Shown here piece after piece: positions 17,925-27,004 of a stretch of DNA of 64,000 nucleotides (positions within the stretch are counted from its first letter, which is position 1; each line of letters opens with the position of its first letter). The notes beneath the pieces are model-generated. The model was not told where the DNA came from and made no database searches. It saw only the letters and a list, made by a program, of their open reading frames with translations. Source of the DNA: Enorma phocaeensis (lineage in GTDB: Bacteria; Actinomycetota; Coriobacteriia; Coriobacteriales; Coriobacteriaceae); assembly GCF_900186505.1 (NCBI RefSeq), contig NZ_LT891968.1:374436-438435 (forward strand), read 5' to 3'. Both the position numbers and the translations under genes were made by a program.

Positions 17925-17955
17925 AGCGGGCGAGGGCGCTTCGCCCCCGCCCGCT
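17925..17955 (-). terminator. Terminator hairpin of the peptide-binding protein gene
   Basis: Stem AGCGGGCGAGGGCG (17925-17938) and CGCCCCCGCCCGCT (17942-17955) with a 3-base loop, 16 bp after the leftward gene ends. On the minus strand it is followed by TCTGTCTTC, a weak T-rich tail. Confidence 0.7.
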
Positions 17956-17970
17956 CACATGAACGCGATG

Positions 17971-19569
17971 CTACGCGGTCTTGGTGATGTACTCCGCATC
18001 GTAGAAGCTCAGCGGATTGACGTTGTAGCCGTCGACAGCAGCCGAGGTGGCGCCGAGCGAGACGCCGTGGCTGATGACCATCCACGGCAGGTCGCGCGCG
18101 ACGATCTCCTCGCACTGCAGGTAGACCGCGTCGCGATCGTCGCCAGCGGGCGTGCCCAGGCCCTCGACGATCAGCGCATCGTACTCGGGGTTGGAGTAGT
18201 GGGCGATGTTCTGCGTGCCGGCGCTCGTGGCGAGCAGGTTCATGAAGTTGTCCGGGTCACCGTTGTCGGAGAGCCAGCCTGCCAGGCAGACGTCGTAGTA
18301 ATCGGTCTGCTGGCGGTTCTTGTACGTAGCCATATCGTAGGCGACGATCTCCATGTCCACGCCGACCTCGGCAAGATAGCCCTGGAGCGTCTCGGCGAGG
18401 TTCTGGCCGTTCACGACGTTGTAGTCCTGAGCGTTGGTGTAGGTGAGCATCGTGATGTTGGTCACGCCCAGGTTCGCGAAGGTCTCGCGGGCGGCATCCG
18501 GGTCGTACGCCGGGCGCTCAAGATCCTGCGCATAGGGTGCCATCGACTCGGGCATGCAGGAGTGCGCGACCGTGGAGTACTCGCCGTAGAGAGTCTCGAC
18601 CATCTCGTCGATGTTGATGGCCTGGCAGAACGCCGTGCGCGCCTCGAGGTTGGAGAAGATTTCGCTCTCCATGTTGAAGGCCATGTAGTTCAGGCTCGAG
18701 GCGTCCTCGATAACGCCCACGCCGCCGTTCTGCTCTACTTGGTCGATCATGGCAGGGTCCACGCCATCGATGATGTCGACCTCGCCGTTGCTGAGCGCGG
18801 TGACGCGGCTCGAGGGCTCGGGGATGAAGCGGTATACGATAGGCGAGCACTGAGGCATGTGCTCCTTGTCCCAGTAGTCCTCGAAGGTCTCCATCTGAAC
18901 GTTCTCGCCCTTGGACCACGAGATGAACTTGTAGGGACCCGTGCCGCACGGATGCTCGTTCAGGTTGTTGTCGTACTCATCGAGGGCGGTAGGGCTCACG
19001 ATGGGGGCGCCGAAGAGCATGGCGAGGTTCATCTTGAACGGCGTCGAGGCGGCGCGCATGTGCAGGACGACCTCGTAGTCGCCCGTCTTCTCGACAGAGG
19101 CGACACCCGTACCGGTGCTCTCGGACCCAAAGACGAACGAGGCATACGCCATGTCATCGGTGCGGTTGGGCTCGAGCTGGCGCTCGATGGAACGCACCAC
19201 CGCGTCGGCGTTGAAGTCGGTCCCGTCGTGGAACTTGACGCCCTGGCGCAGGGTGAAGGTATAGGTCAGGCCGTCGTCGGAAACGCTCCAGTCCTCTGCC
19301 AGGCAGGGCTCGACGTCGGTGCAGTCGGCGTTGAACTTCAGGAGCCCCTCGTACATCTGGCTCATGATCGTGCCGGGGTCGGAGCTCGCGAGCGCCGGGT
19401 CGAGGCCGAGCGACTCGGTGCGGACGCCGTAGGTGAGCGAGGTCATCGCGGCGGAGCCGGCTTCGCTCGCGCGCTGGCTACCGCAACCCGCAAGCCCTGC
19501 AACGCCGAGCGCGCCCGTGGCGCCCATAGCCAAAAAGCCGCGACGCCCGCACATTAGCTGTGAATTCAT
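17971..19569 (-). CDS. Peptide/nickel ABC transporter substrate-binding lipoprotein (family 5)
   Basis: A 532-residue family 5 solute-binding protein of the OppA/DppA type. The ATG at 19569 gives MNSQLMCGRRGFLAMGATG and the lipobox VAGLAGC near residue 28; the RRGFLA motif suggests Tat export. The signature region YEGLLKFNADCTDVEPCLAE and the later FHDGTDFNADAVVRSIER are typical of this family. No permease or ATPase genes are next to it, so it either works with a transporter elsewhere or is an orphan receptor. It ends in a hairpin terminator at 17925-17955. Confidence 0.92.
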   Translation of the reverse strand: MNSQLMCGRRGFLAMGATGALGVAGLAGCGSQRASEAGSAAMTSLTYGVRTESLGLDPALASSDPGTIMSQMYEGLLKFNADCTDVEPCLAEDWSVSDDGLTYTFTLRQGVKFHDGTDFNADAVVRSIERQLEPNRTDDMAYASFVFGSESTGTGVASVEKTGDYEVVLHMRAASTPFKMNLAMLFGAPIVSPTALDEYDNNLNEHPCGTGPYKFISWSKGENVQMETFEDYWDKEHMPQCSPIVYRFIPEPSSRVTALSNGEVDIIDGVDPAMIDQVEQNGGVGVIEDASSLNYMAFNMESEIFSNLEARTAFCQAINIDEMVETLYGEYSTVAHSCMPESMAPYAQDLERPAYDPDAARETFANLGVTNITMLTYTNAQDYNVVNGQNLAETLQGYLAEVGVDMEIVAYDMATYKNRQQTDYYDVCLAGWLSDNGDPDNFMNLLATSAGTQNIAHYSNPEYDALIVEGLGTPAGDDRDAVYLQCEEIVARDLPWMVISHGVSLGATSAAVDGYNVNPLSFYDAEYITKTA

Positions 19570-19759
19570 AGTGTTCCTCTCGTCCGGGCACATAGGCACC
19601 CTCACCAATAAGCAGTATGGATTCGTCTACCCCAAAGTGTTCGGCGAAAAACACCCGGGCGAGCACCAAGCCGCTGAACGGTAGCATTGAGCCCCCGGGT
19701 GCATCGGCTAACTTACCCCCGGGCTTAGGACAGCCTCAGACTCAGACTCAGGCCGACCG

Positions 19760-21532
19760 TTAGCTCAAGCTGTTCCTCAAAAGCTCGTTGAAGAGCTTGG
19801 GGTTTCCGCTTCCCTTGCTCTCGCGCATGCACTGGCCGACGAGAAACCCGAGCACCTTCTGGTTGCCGTCACGGTACTGCTGAGCCTGCTCGGCGCAGCG
19901 CGCGAGCACGGTATCGACCACAGCCTGCAACGCTTCGGTATCGTTCACCTGGCGCATGCCGCGCTCGTCGACGATACGTTCGGGATCCTCGCCCGATGCC
20001 GCCATGAGTTCAAAGACCTCATGCGCCTGATTGCTCGAAACGGCATCCTCGGCGAGCAGACGAGCGAGCGCCGCCACCTGCGTGGGCGCGATGCCGCACG
20101 TGGCGACCGTCGCTTCAGGGCCGCGGGCGTTCAGGTAGCCGGCAAGCTCGTTCACGATGAGGTTGGCCACCGTCTGAGCGGCCTTGCCGGTCATGCCGGC
20201 AGCAGCCTCCTCGAAGAACGCACCGGAATCAGGGTCGCCCGCGAGCTGCTCGGCATCTGCGCGCTTGATGCCAAAATCGCGCTCGTAGCGATCGCGCTTG
20301 GCATCGGGTAGCTCGGGCAGCTCGGCGCGGCAATGGTCGATGAACTCATCCGTGAGGTCGAAGGGCGCCAGGTCGGGATCGGGGAAGAACCGATAGTCGT
20401 CAGCGGTCTCCTTGGTGCGCATCACCACGGTGCGCTTGCGGCTAGGCTCCCAGTGGCGGGTCTCCTGGTAAATCTCGCCGCCCTCCTCAAGCACCTCGGC
20501 TTGGCGGCATATCTCGTAGGCGAGGCCGTCGTGCAGGGCTTTGAACGAGTTGAGGTTCTTGAGCTCGGTCTTGGTGCCGAGCTTGGTCGACCCGCGACGA
20601 CGCAGGCTCACGTTACCGTCGCAGCGCATGGAGCCCTTCTCCATGGAGCAGTCTGAAATCCCGAGCGTGAGGAAGATGCGGCGGAGCTTCTCCATGAAGA
20701 GGCGCGCCTCCTCGGGCGTACGCAGATCGGGCTCGGTCACGAGCTCGATGAGCGGCGTGCCGCAGCGGTTGTAGTCGATGAGGCTCTCCGTCGCGCCGCC
20801 TATGCGGCCCTCCTCACCGCCCACGTGCACCATCTTGGCAGCGTCCTCCTCCATATGGATGCGCAGGATGCGAATGGGAACGGTGTAGGAGCCGTCATCG
20901 CGACGCTCGGGCACGGCGAGCGATGCGGTGTCGTAGGAGGCGAGGCCGGCGAGCGCGGAAGCGGCGGGAGCGAGATCGTTCGTCCCGAGGTCCGCCGATT
21001 CCGCTTGAGCGTGAGATGGCTGGGACAGCTGACTTCGTCCCCGTTGCCCCGCCCCCTCGGGCAGGTCGCGCGCCATGCTCGCCGAGAGACCGACGGCACC
21101 GGCCGAGGCGCTCGCCAGGCTCTCGGCTTCCGCAGCGCCGAACGCGCATGCCGGGCGCTCCTCGGCTCCGCGACCAGAGACCTCCAAATCGAGGCGGCCG
21201 TGCATGCAGAAGGCGACGGGACCCTGTGTGGTCTGGAAGTTCTTGGCCATATCGGGATAGAAATAGTGCTTGCGGTAGAACATCGAATGCTTCTGGATCT
21301 CGCAATTCGTGGCAAGCCCCGCCTTCACGATGTACTCGATCGCGCGACGATTGGGAACCGGGAGCGCACCGGGCAAGCCCAGGCACACCGGGCACACATG
21401 CGTGTTGGGCTCGTCGTCGTGACTGAGCTTGCAGCCGCAAAACATCTTGGTTTCCAGCGTGGTGAGCTCCGTATGGATCTCGAGGCCGATCACTGCCTCC
21501 CAGTCCTGGAGCACCTCGTTGAGCTCGCGCAT
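19760..21532 (-). CDS. gatB: Asp/Glu-tRNA amidotransferase subunit B, with an extra ~95-residue insert
   Basis: Subunit B of GatCAB, which amidates misacylated Glu-tRNA(Gln) and Asp-tRNA(Asn). The N-terminus is classical (WEAVIGLEIHTELTT, FCGCKLSHDDEPNTHVCPVC with zinc-binding cysteines, GLPGALPVPN), as is the C-terminal YqeY-like tail. The protein is 590 residues, against roughly 480-500 in most bacteria. The excess lies between HGRLDLEV (ending about residue 118) and RILRIHMEEDAAKMVH (from about 221). In normal GatB these are separated by a dozen residues. The insert is Ala/Ser/Glu-rich and in frame. The gene is third in gatC-gatA-gatB and starts right after gatA stops. Confidence 0.95.
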   Translation of the reverse strand: MRELNEVLQDWEAVIGLEIHTELTTLETKMFCGCKLSHDDEPNTHVCPVCLGLPGALPVPNRRAIEYIVKAGLATNCEIQKHSMFYRKHYFYPDMAKNFQTTQGPVAFCMHGRLDLEVSGRGAEERPACAFGAAEAESLASASAGAVGLSASMARDLPEGAGQRGRSQLSQPSHAQAESADLGTNDLAPAASALAGLASYDTASLAVPERRDDGSYTVPIRILRIHMEEDAAKMVHVGGEEGRIGGATESLIDYNRCGTPLIELVTEPDLRTPEEARLFMEKLRRIFLTLGISDCSMEKGSMRCDGNVSLRRRGSTKLGTKTELKNLNSFKALHDGLAYEICRQAEVLEEGGEIYQETRHWEPSRKRTVVMRTKETADDYRFFPDPDLAPFDLTDEFIDHCRAELPELPDAKRDRYERDFGIKRADAEQLAGDPDSGAFFEEAAAGMTGKAAQTVANLIVNELAGYLNARGPEATVATCGIAPTQVAALARLLAEDAVSSNQAHEVFELMAASGEDPERIVDERGMRQVNDTEALQAVVDTVLARCAEQAQQYRDGNQKVLGFLVGQCMRESKGSGNPKLFNELLRNSLS

Positions 21533-23068
21533 CTAGAGCTCACCTCCCTTCCCGGCGTAAACGGGCGCAACCGGAGCACCCGCCCCGTGCATCGCCGCAA
21601 CCTCGCCCCAGACGCCCACCTTTCCCGCGTATGCCTGCTCGAGCGCCGAACCGAACGCGATGAGCCGCTCGTCTTTGAAAGCGGGCGCCACGAGCTGCGC
21701 CGCCACGGGCAGCCCGGACTCCGCACCGAGGCCCAGCGGCACCGTGATGCCACCGTTGCCGGCGATGTTGATGGATATGGTGAACAGGTCCGCAAGGTAC
21801 ATCTGCGTGGGATCGGAAATCTCGCCATGCTTGAACGCTGTGCGCGGGCTCGCCGGCATAAGGATCACATCGACCTGCTCGAATGCACGGCGATAATCCT
21901 CGGTGATGAGCGTGCGAGCCTTTTGCGCAGCGTAGTAGTACTTGTCATAGACGCCCGACGAAAGCAGGTACGCACCGAGCATCTGGCGGCGCTTGGCCTC
22001 CGCTCCAAAGCCGTGTGCGCGCGAAAGCGCGCTCTGCGCGGCGAGCGTGGCGCAATCGGGTTCCTGGTAGCCATAGCGAATTCCATCGAAGCGCGCAAGG
22101 TTGCTGAACGCCTCGGCAGGGCCGATGACGTAGTACGCGGCAATCGCAGCAGCGAGGTGCGGGAGGTCGACGTCGACAAGTTCGGCGCCCGCAGCCGCAA
22201 GCTCGGACGCAGCGGACTCCACGGCAGCGCGCACCTCGGACGTGAGGCCCTCGGCCTCCATGAAAGCGGGAATGATGCCAACGCGCTTGCCAGCGATATC
22301 GGTGCCAGCCTGCTCAGCGAACCGCGGAGCAACATCCTGAGAGGTGGAATCAAAGGGATCGTGCCCACCGGCAACGAGCGCATCCATGGCAAGGGCGACG
22401 TCTTCTACGGAGCGCCCGAAGGGGCCCACCTGGTCGAGCGAGCTACCAAAAGCGACCACACCGTAGCGCGATACGGCGCCGTACGTGGGCTTCATGCCTA
22501 CTACGCCGCACAACGCGGCAGGCTGGCGGATTGAACCGCCCGTGTCCGAGCCGAGCGCAAGCGGGACCTCGCCGGCCGCGACCGCAGCCGCCGATCCGCC
22601 CGAGGAACCGCCCGGCACGCGCTCGGTATCCCACGGGTTGTTCGTGGGATGGAAGGCAGAGGTATCAGTCGAGGATCCAAAGGCGAACTCGTCCATGTTG
22701 GCCTTGCCCACCGGTATGCAACCAGCAGCCAGCATACGGGCCACGCAGGTCGCAGTATAGGGAGACTCGTACGACTCGAGCATCCGGGATGCGCAGGTGG
22801 TATGCGTACCCGTGAGGTTCATGTTGTCCTTGATTGCCAGCGGCACGCCTGCAAGCGGCGGGAGCGCAGCGCCTTTGGCACGCGCCTCGTCGATGCGCCG
22901 CGCCCGCTCGAGCGCGAGCTCGGGCGTCACCTCGAGAAATGCCTGGATCTGCGGCTCGCGAGCATCGATTGCCTCGAGCGCGGCGCGGGTGACCTCCGTT
23001 GCGGTAAACGAGCCGGCGGCGATGCCAGCCGAGATCTCCCGGGCGGAAAGGGCGTCGAATGAAGGCAT
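21533..23068 (-). CDS. gatA: Asp/Glu-tRNA amidotransferase subunit A
   Basis: The 511-residue glutaminase subunit of GatCAB; it releases ammonia from glutamine for use by GatB. The amidase signature triad is visible: Lys in VPLAIKDNMNLTGT, the Ser-rich GGSSGGSAAAVAAGEVPLAL loop, and the nucleophile region GSDTGGSIRQPA. The length is normal. It lies between gatC and gatB without gaps, all three leftward in one operon. The start MPSFDALSAREISAG is placed one codon after the gatC stop. Confidence 0.97.
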   Translation of the reverse strand: MPSFDALSAREISAGIAAGSFTATEVTRAALEAIDAREPQIQAFLEVTPELALERARRIDEARAKGAALPPLAGVPLAIKDNMNLTGTHTTCASRMLESYESPYTATCVARMLAAGCIPVGKANMDEFAFGSSTDTSAFHPTNNPWDTERVPGGSSGGSAAAVAAGEVPLALGSDTGGSIRQPAALCGVVGMKPTYGAVSRYGVVAFGSSLDQVGPFGRSVEDVALAMDALVAGGHDPFDSTSQDVAPRFAEQAGTDIAGKRVGIIPAFMEAEGLTSEVRAAVESAASELAAAGAELVDVDLPHLAAAIAAYYVIGPAEAFSNLARFDGIRYGYQEPDCATLAAQSALSRAHGFGAEAKRRQMLGAYLLSSGVYDKYYYAAQKARTLITEDYRRAFEQVDVILMPASPRTAFKHGEISDPTQMYLADLFTISINIAGNGGITVPLGLGAESGLPVAAQLVAPAFKDERLIAFGSALEQAYAGKVGVWGEVAAMHGAGAPVAPVYAGKGGEL

Positions 23069-23374
23069 CTACTCCTCCTCCCCCAAAATCGACGGCACGC
23101 GGAAGCTGCGGTCGCGCGAGCTCGCGGCGTTGCCTAAGGCCTCATCGATCGTGAAGCCGCGCTCGGCGTCCTCTGCATCGCCGCGCATGACGTTCGAGAG
23201 GCTGCCGATGGGATGGAACGTGGGTTCCACATCGGGCAGATCGTACGCGAGCACGGGCTCGAGCATGGAGACGGCGTCGTTCATGTACGACGTCATCTGG
23301 GCCAGCTCCTCCCCTTCCAGAGCGATGCGGGCGTAATCCGCTATCGCGCGCACGTCGTTTTCACTGAGTGCCAT
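23069..23374 (-). CDS. gatC: Asp/Glu-tRNA amidotransferase subunit C
   Basis: The 101-residue small subunit that helps GatA fold and bind GatB. It starts MALSENDVRAIADYARIAL, the usual helical start of GatC, and has DLPDVEPTFHPIG in the middle, matching the conserved VEP region. AAGGAG precedes the ATG at 23374. It is the first gene of the leftward gatCAB operon. Confidence 0.95.
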   Translation of the reverse strand: MALSENDVRAIADYARIALEGEELAQMTSYMNDAVSMLEPVLAYDLPDVEPTFHPIGSLSNVMRGDAEDAERGFTIDEALGNAASSRDRSFRVPSILGEEE

Positions 23375-23776
23375 GGGCGCTCCTTCCGGTCAGTCAATCT
23401 GCACCATTATACGCAGCGGATTGAGCGCTGCATGAGCGCAACCGTCCCGAACGCGGAACCGAAACACGGGGCGCACGCTATCGCCTAGCGACGTTCGTCT
23501 GGACGGGCCTTCGTAGCGAGGAAGCGCTACGAGCTGCACCCTCGGCAAGCCTTTGTGCGCTTCCGACGCATTTTTTGGCCTCTAGACCGGTAGAACCGTG
23601 CCAAAACCGCACAGAGGTTCACGTGAGAACGATACGCGGGATGACTCGCGCCCGCCGCAGGGCGGCACGGGATGACTCGCGCCCGCCGCAGGGCGCGATG
23701 GCTCCAGATGGCGCCGCCGCCGTGCACTAACCTGCTAAACTTGCGTTGATGCAAGAACGATAACGCAGGAGGCACC
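23375..23776. other. Intergenic region between divergent gatC and an M24 peptidase gene
   Basis: About 400 bp without a supported gene; promoters of both flanking genes must lie here. It holds a small hairpin (TCGTAGCG ... CGCTACGA, 23511-23532) and a pair of 28-bp direct repeats at 23637-23695. Short open frames are present on the minus strand but none has a ribosome binding site. It may be an intergenic repeat element, which the window alone cannot show. Confidence 0.6.
23637..23695. repeat. Pair of 28-bp direct repeats separated by 3 bp
   Basis: The 28-bp unit starting CGGGATGACTCGCGCCCGCC occurs at 23637-23664 and 23668-23695. Each copy contains a small CCGCC-GCAG-GGCGG hairpin. Only two copies with a 3-bp gap, so this is not a CRISPR. 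Confidence 0.75.
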
Positions 23777-24856
23777 ATGGATACCGCACGCATCGAACGG
23801 GTACGGAGCAATCTTAAGCAGGCGGGTCTCACGCAGTTGCTCGTGGTCGATCCGCTCTCCATCTGGTGGCTCACGGGCTACTACACCGCGCCCATGGAGC
23901 GGTTCCTTGGCCTGTATATCGGACGCGAGGGCACCCCGACGCTTTTCGCGAACCGCTTGTTCCCCGATCCGTCGGGAACCGGAGCACATGTGGTGACCTT
24001 CTCCGACACCGAGGACCCCATCCCGCTTATCTCCGCTGTATGCGACGCCACCAGCCCGCTCGGCGTCGATAAGGAGCTTGCCGCGCGCTGGCTTGTGCCC
24101 CTAATGCAAGCGGGCGTCGCGAGCTCCTTTGTCCTCGCCTCGAGCGCCGTCGACGATGCTCGCGCCCTTAAGGACGCCCGCGAGCGCGAGCTCATGCGCG
24201 CTGCCTCCGCAATCAACGACGAGGCCATGGGCTGGCTTGCCGAACAGGTGCGACCTGGCGTGACCGAGCTCGAGGTCGCCGAAGGACTGCTGGGCACCTA
24301 CCGGAGCTTAGGAGCGGAGGGCTACTCGTTCTCGCCGATCGTCAGTTTTGGCGCAAATGCGGCTGACCCCCATCACGCACCCGATGGGACGGTGCTCGCC
24401 GCTGGCGACATGGTCCTTTTCGACGTGGGCTGCAAGCGCTCGTGGTACTGCTCCGATATGACGCGCACGTTCTTCACCGCCGAACCGACCGACCACCAAC
24501 GCGCCGTCTACGACGCGGTCCTTGCGGCAAACGAAGCGGCAGAGGCCATCGTGCGACCCGGCGTGACGTTTGCCGAAATCGACCTCACCGCGCGCCGCAT
24601 CATCGAGGAGGCAGGCTGGGGCCCGCAGTTCAACCACCGCTTGGGGCACCAGATCGGCCTATCCGAGCACGAGCCCGGCGATGTCTCCTCCTCCCACGAC
24701 GAGCCGGTGCAACCCGGCATGTGCTTCTCCATCGAGCCGGGCATCTACCTGCCGGGCGACATGGGCGTGCGCATCGAGGACCTCGTCATCGTGACCGAGG
24801 ACGGCTGCGAGGTGCTCAACCGCTACCCCAAGGGCATTCAGGTTCTGGGGCACTAG
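23777..24856 (+). CDS. M24 family metallopeptidase (Xaa-Pro aminopeptidase/prolidase-like)
   Basis: A 359-residue cytoplasmic peptidase that should cleave N-terminal residues ahead of proline. The N-terminal creatinase-like domain (to about residue 130) is followed by the pita-bread domain. Its metal ligands are visible: Asp in VLFDVGCKRSWYCSDMTRTF (two Asp), His in FNHRLGHQIGLSEHE, Glu in CFSIEPGIYLPG and Glu in GVRIEDLVIVTED. CAGGAGG lies just before ATG 23777. It stands alone. Prolidase versus aminopeptidase P specificity cannot be told from sequence. Confidence 0.92.
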   Translation: MDTARIERVRSNLKQAGLTQLLVVDPLSIWWLTGYYTAPMERFLGLYIGREGTPTLFANRLFPDPSGTGAHVVTFSDTEDPIPLISAVCDATSPLGVDKELAARWLVPLMQAGVASSFVLASSAVDDARALKDARERELMRAASAINDEAMGWLAEQVRPGVTELEVAEGLLGTYRSLGAEGYSFSPIVSFGANAADPHHAPDGTVLAAGDMVLFDVGCKRSWYCSDMTRTFFTAEPTDHQRAVYDAVLAANEAAEAIVRPGVTFAEIDLTARRIIEEAGWGPQFNHRLGHQIGLSEHEPGDVSSSHDEPVQPGMCFSIEPGIYLPGDMGVRIEDLVIVTEDGCEVLNRYPKGIQVLGH

Positions 24857-24943
24857 GTCTGGCAGCGCAATCTCGAGCATGCGATTGATCGCTCAGCCGG
24901 CTGGGGCGATCCGTTGGCATCAGCCGGCTAGAGCGATTGCTGG

Positions 24944-25675
24944 TTAAAGCAATCCATTGAAGAGCTGCAAGACGCCGCAGGCACCGATCAGCATGTATGT
25001 GATCTTGCGGAGCAACTCGTCGTCGATCTTGGACTGGATCGCGTTCGCCGCCACAAGCCCCACGCCGATGCTTGCGCTCCCAAGCATGATGATGCCGAGC
25101 GCGTTCGGCGGGAAGGCGCCCGCCACCGCACGTACCACCGTGGTGTAGACGGCGTTGATGGAGAAGAACAGCTGAAGCGAGCCGAGCCGGGCCTCGCGCG
25201 TTTCGAATCGGTCGAGGAAATACACGACGAGCAGCGGACCGCCGATACCAAAGAGCCCGTCGCACAGGCCGGAAACGACGACGCAAAGCGCTCCTGCCGC
25301 CTTGCCCATATGGCGTTCTCCAAAGCGCTCGTGTAAGAACAGGTAATAGATGCTGAGCAGGATGAGAAAGAATCCAAAGGCACGCTTGATGAGCACCTGG
25401 TCGGTCGCGACAGTCGCGAAATACGCCGAAGACCCCGAGAGAACCATGTAGCAGATGAGCGGGAGAACGATTTGTTTCGGCTGGAGGCTCTCACGGTACT
25501 GAACCGTCATCGCGATGCTCAGCACCAAGAAGATGATGCCTGAAACGGCAGCGGCGCTGGGAACGGTGTAGAGCATAGGCAGCGCCATCATGAGCACGAG
25601 CCCCGCTCCGAAGCCTGTTACTCCCTGCAGCACCCCGCCAAGAAAGGCGGCGAGCGCAACCACGGCGTATTCCAT
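24944..25675 (-). CDS. TauE/SafE (DUF81) family membrane permease
   Basis: A 243-residue polytopic protein, possibly an exporter of sulfite or another sulfonate or organosulfur anion. The first helix MEYAVVALAAFLGGVLQGVT contains the family motif GGVLQGVTGFGAGL, and its repeat is GLCDGLFGIGGPLLVVYFLDR in the second half, as expected for the two-fold TauE fold. I take ATG 25675 as start, with a run of G upstream. The frame is open far upstream, but that part is antisense to the IS110 element. Substrate is unknown. Confidence 0.88.
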   Translation of the reverse strand: MEYAVVALAAFLGGVLQGVTGFGAGLVLMMALPMLYTVPSAAAVSGIIFLVLSIAMTVQYRESLQPKQIVLPLICYMVLSGSSAYFATVATDQVLIKRAFGFFLILLSIYYLFLHERFGERHMGKAAGALCVVVSGLCDGLFGIGGPLLVVYFLDRFETREARLGSLQLFFSINAVYTTVVRAVAGAFPPNALGIIMLGSASIGVGLVAANAIQSKIDDELLRKITYMLIGACGVLQLFNGLL

Positions 25676-25806
25676 CCGCACCCCCCTGCATTCATCTGCA
25701 TGGTACCACGTCGCAAAGCCTCCACAGGAGGCATGGGGCACGGTGGCCGTCAGCGCCGTCGTAACGTCGGCAACCGCGCGAAGAGACGATATGAGCTGAA
25801 CATTGA

Positions 25807-25896
25807 GCCCCTCCTCCTGTCGCAGGTCCGTGGGTCGGGCGACAATGGTCGTATCCCGCAACCGTGGCCGCGCGCCACATACGACAGAGGAGGGGC
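25807..25896 (+). promoter_or_regulatory. Long inverted repeat occluding the transposase ribosome binding site
   Basis: GCCCCTCCTCCTGTCG at 25807-25822 can pair with CGACAGAGGAGGGGC at 25882-25896 (one bulged base). The right half is the AGGAGGGG ribosome binding site of the transposase. Folding of a transcript that enters from outside would hide the site, a known way to limit transposition. Confidence 0.6.
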
Positions 25897-25897
25897 C

Positions 25898-27004
25898 ATG
25901 TCCCATTATGTCACAGCCATCGGTCTCGACGTCCACGCCCGCAGCATCAAGGCCTTCGCCCTGAACCCGATGACAGGCGAGGCCGAGCGGGCCTCGTTCG
26001 GCTACGACCCGGCGGCGGTCGCCGAGTGGGCGCTCGGCTTCGAGTCCCCGAGGGCCGTCTACGAGTCCGGGGTCACCGGCTTCCACCTCTGCCGCGCCCT
26101 GCGCGCGCTCGGCCTGGACTGCGTCGTGGGCGCCGTCTCCAAGATGCAGCGGCCCGCCGCCGACAGGGGCAGGAAGACCGACAGGCGCGACGCCGAGTTC
26201 CTGGCGCGCCTGCTCGCGACCAGGAACGTCGTCGAGGTGTGGGTCCCCGACGAGCGCACCGAGGCCGCCCGCGACCTGTCGCGGGCCCTCGCCGACGCGC
26301 GCGACGACCTCCAGCGCGCCAAGCAGCGGATGTCGAAGTTCCTGCTGCGCCACGGCCACGTCTTCGACGAGTCGACGCCGACCGGGCGCAGGAGGGGCAA
26401 CTGGACGCGCGCGTACTGGAAGTGGGCCGACGCGATCGAGTTCGACGAGCCCGATGACGCCGCCGCCTACGAGCACTACCGCGACTGCGTGAGGCGCTGC
26501 CAGGAGGCGCGCGACGAGCTGGCGGGGAAGGTCGCCGAGTCGGCCGGGAGGCCGGAGTGGAGGCCCGTCGTCGACGCCCTCAGGTGCGTGAAGGGCTTCG
26601 ACGTCGCCACGGCGTTCCTGCTCGCCTGCGAGGCGGGCGACTTCTCCCGCTTCCCCACCGCCCCGTCCTTCGCGTCGTGGTGCGGCCTCACGCCCTCGGA
26701 GCACTCGAGCGGTGAGACGTCGTCGAAGGGCGGGATCACGCGGGCGGGCAACGCCCACGTGCGCTCCGCCCTCGTCGAGGCCGCCTGGCACGTGCCGATG
26801 TCCTCGCGCGACCCGAAGCCGCTCGCCCCGGGCCAGGAGGTCGCCCCCGCGGTGAGGAGGCACGCGACGAAGTGCAACCGCAGGCTCATCGACCGCAGGG
26901 AGGCGATGGCGGGGGCCGGCAAGCGCCCCGTCGTCGCCAACTGCGCCACCGCGCGCGAGATGGCGTGCTGGGCCTGGGCGATAGCGAGGATGGCCGCGGA
27001 GTAG
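25898..27004 (+). CDS. IS110-family transposase (copy 1)
   Basis: A 368-residue DEDD recombinase. The RuvC-like N-terminal domain begins MSHYVTAIGLDVHARSIKA with the first catalytic Asp at 11, then ESPRAVYESGVTGFHLCR and the DRRDAEFLARLLAT motif that supplies later acidic residues. A coiled linker follows. The C-terminal domain holds the CVKGFDVATAFLLACEAGDF and LTPSEHSSGE motifs with the serine of this family. AGGAGGGG precedes ATG 25898. Length is normal and no frameshift is seen, so the element is probably active. It resembles, but is not identical to, the transposase at 50904. Confidence 0.93.
   Translation: MSHYVTAIGLDVHARSIKAFALNPMTGEAERASFGYDPAAVAEWALGFESPRAVYESGVTGFHLCRALRALGLDCVVGAVSKMQRPAADRGRKTDRRDAEFLARLLATRNVVEVWVPDERTEAARDLSRALADARDDLQRAKQRMSKFLLRHGHVFDESTPTGRRRGNWTRAYWKWADAIEFDEPDDAAAYEHYRDCVRRCQEARDELAGKVAESAGRPEWRPVVDALRCVKGFDVATAFLLACEAGDFSRFPTAPSFASWCGLTPSEHSSGETSSKGGITRAGNAHVRSALVEAAWHVPMSSRDPKPLAPGQEVAPAVRRHATKCNRRLIDRREAMAGAGKRPVVANCATAREMACWAWAIARMAAE

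Noticed and set aside
17959..19557. A 532-codon frame opposite the peptide-binding lipoprotein
   Set aside because: Antisense to a gene with a clear signal peptide and family motifs; no ribosome binding site.
23637..23695. CRISPR array
   Set aside because: Only two repeats with a 3-bp gap and no cas genes nearby; a simple direct repeat.
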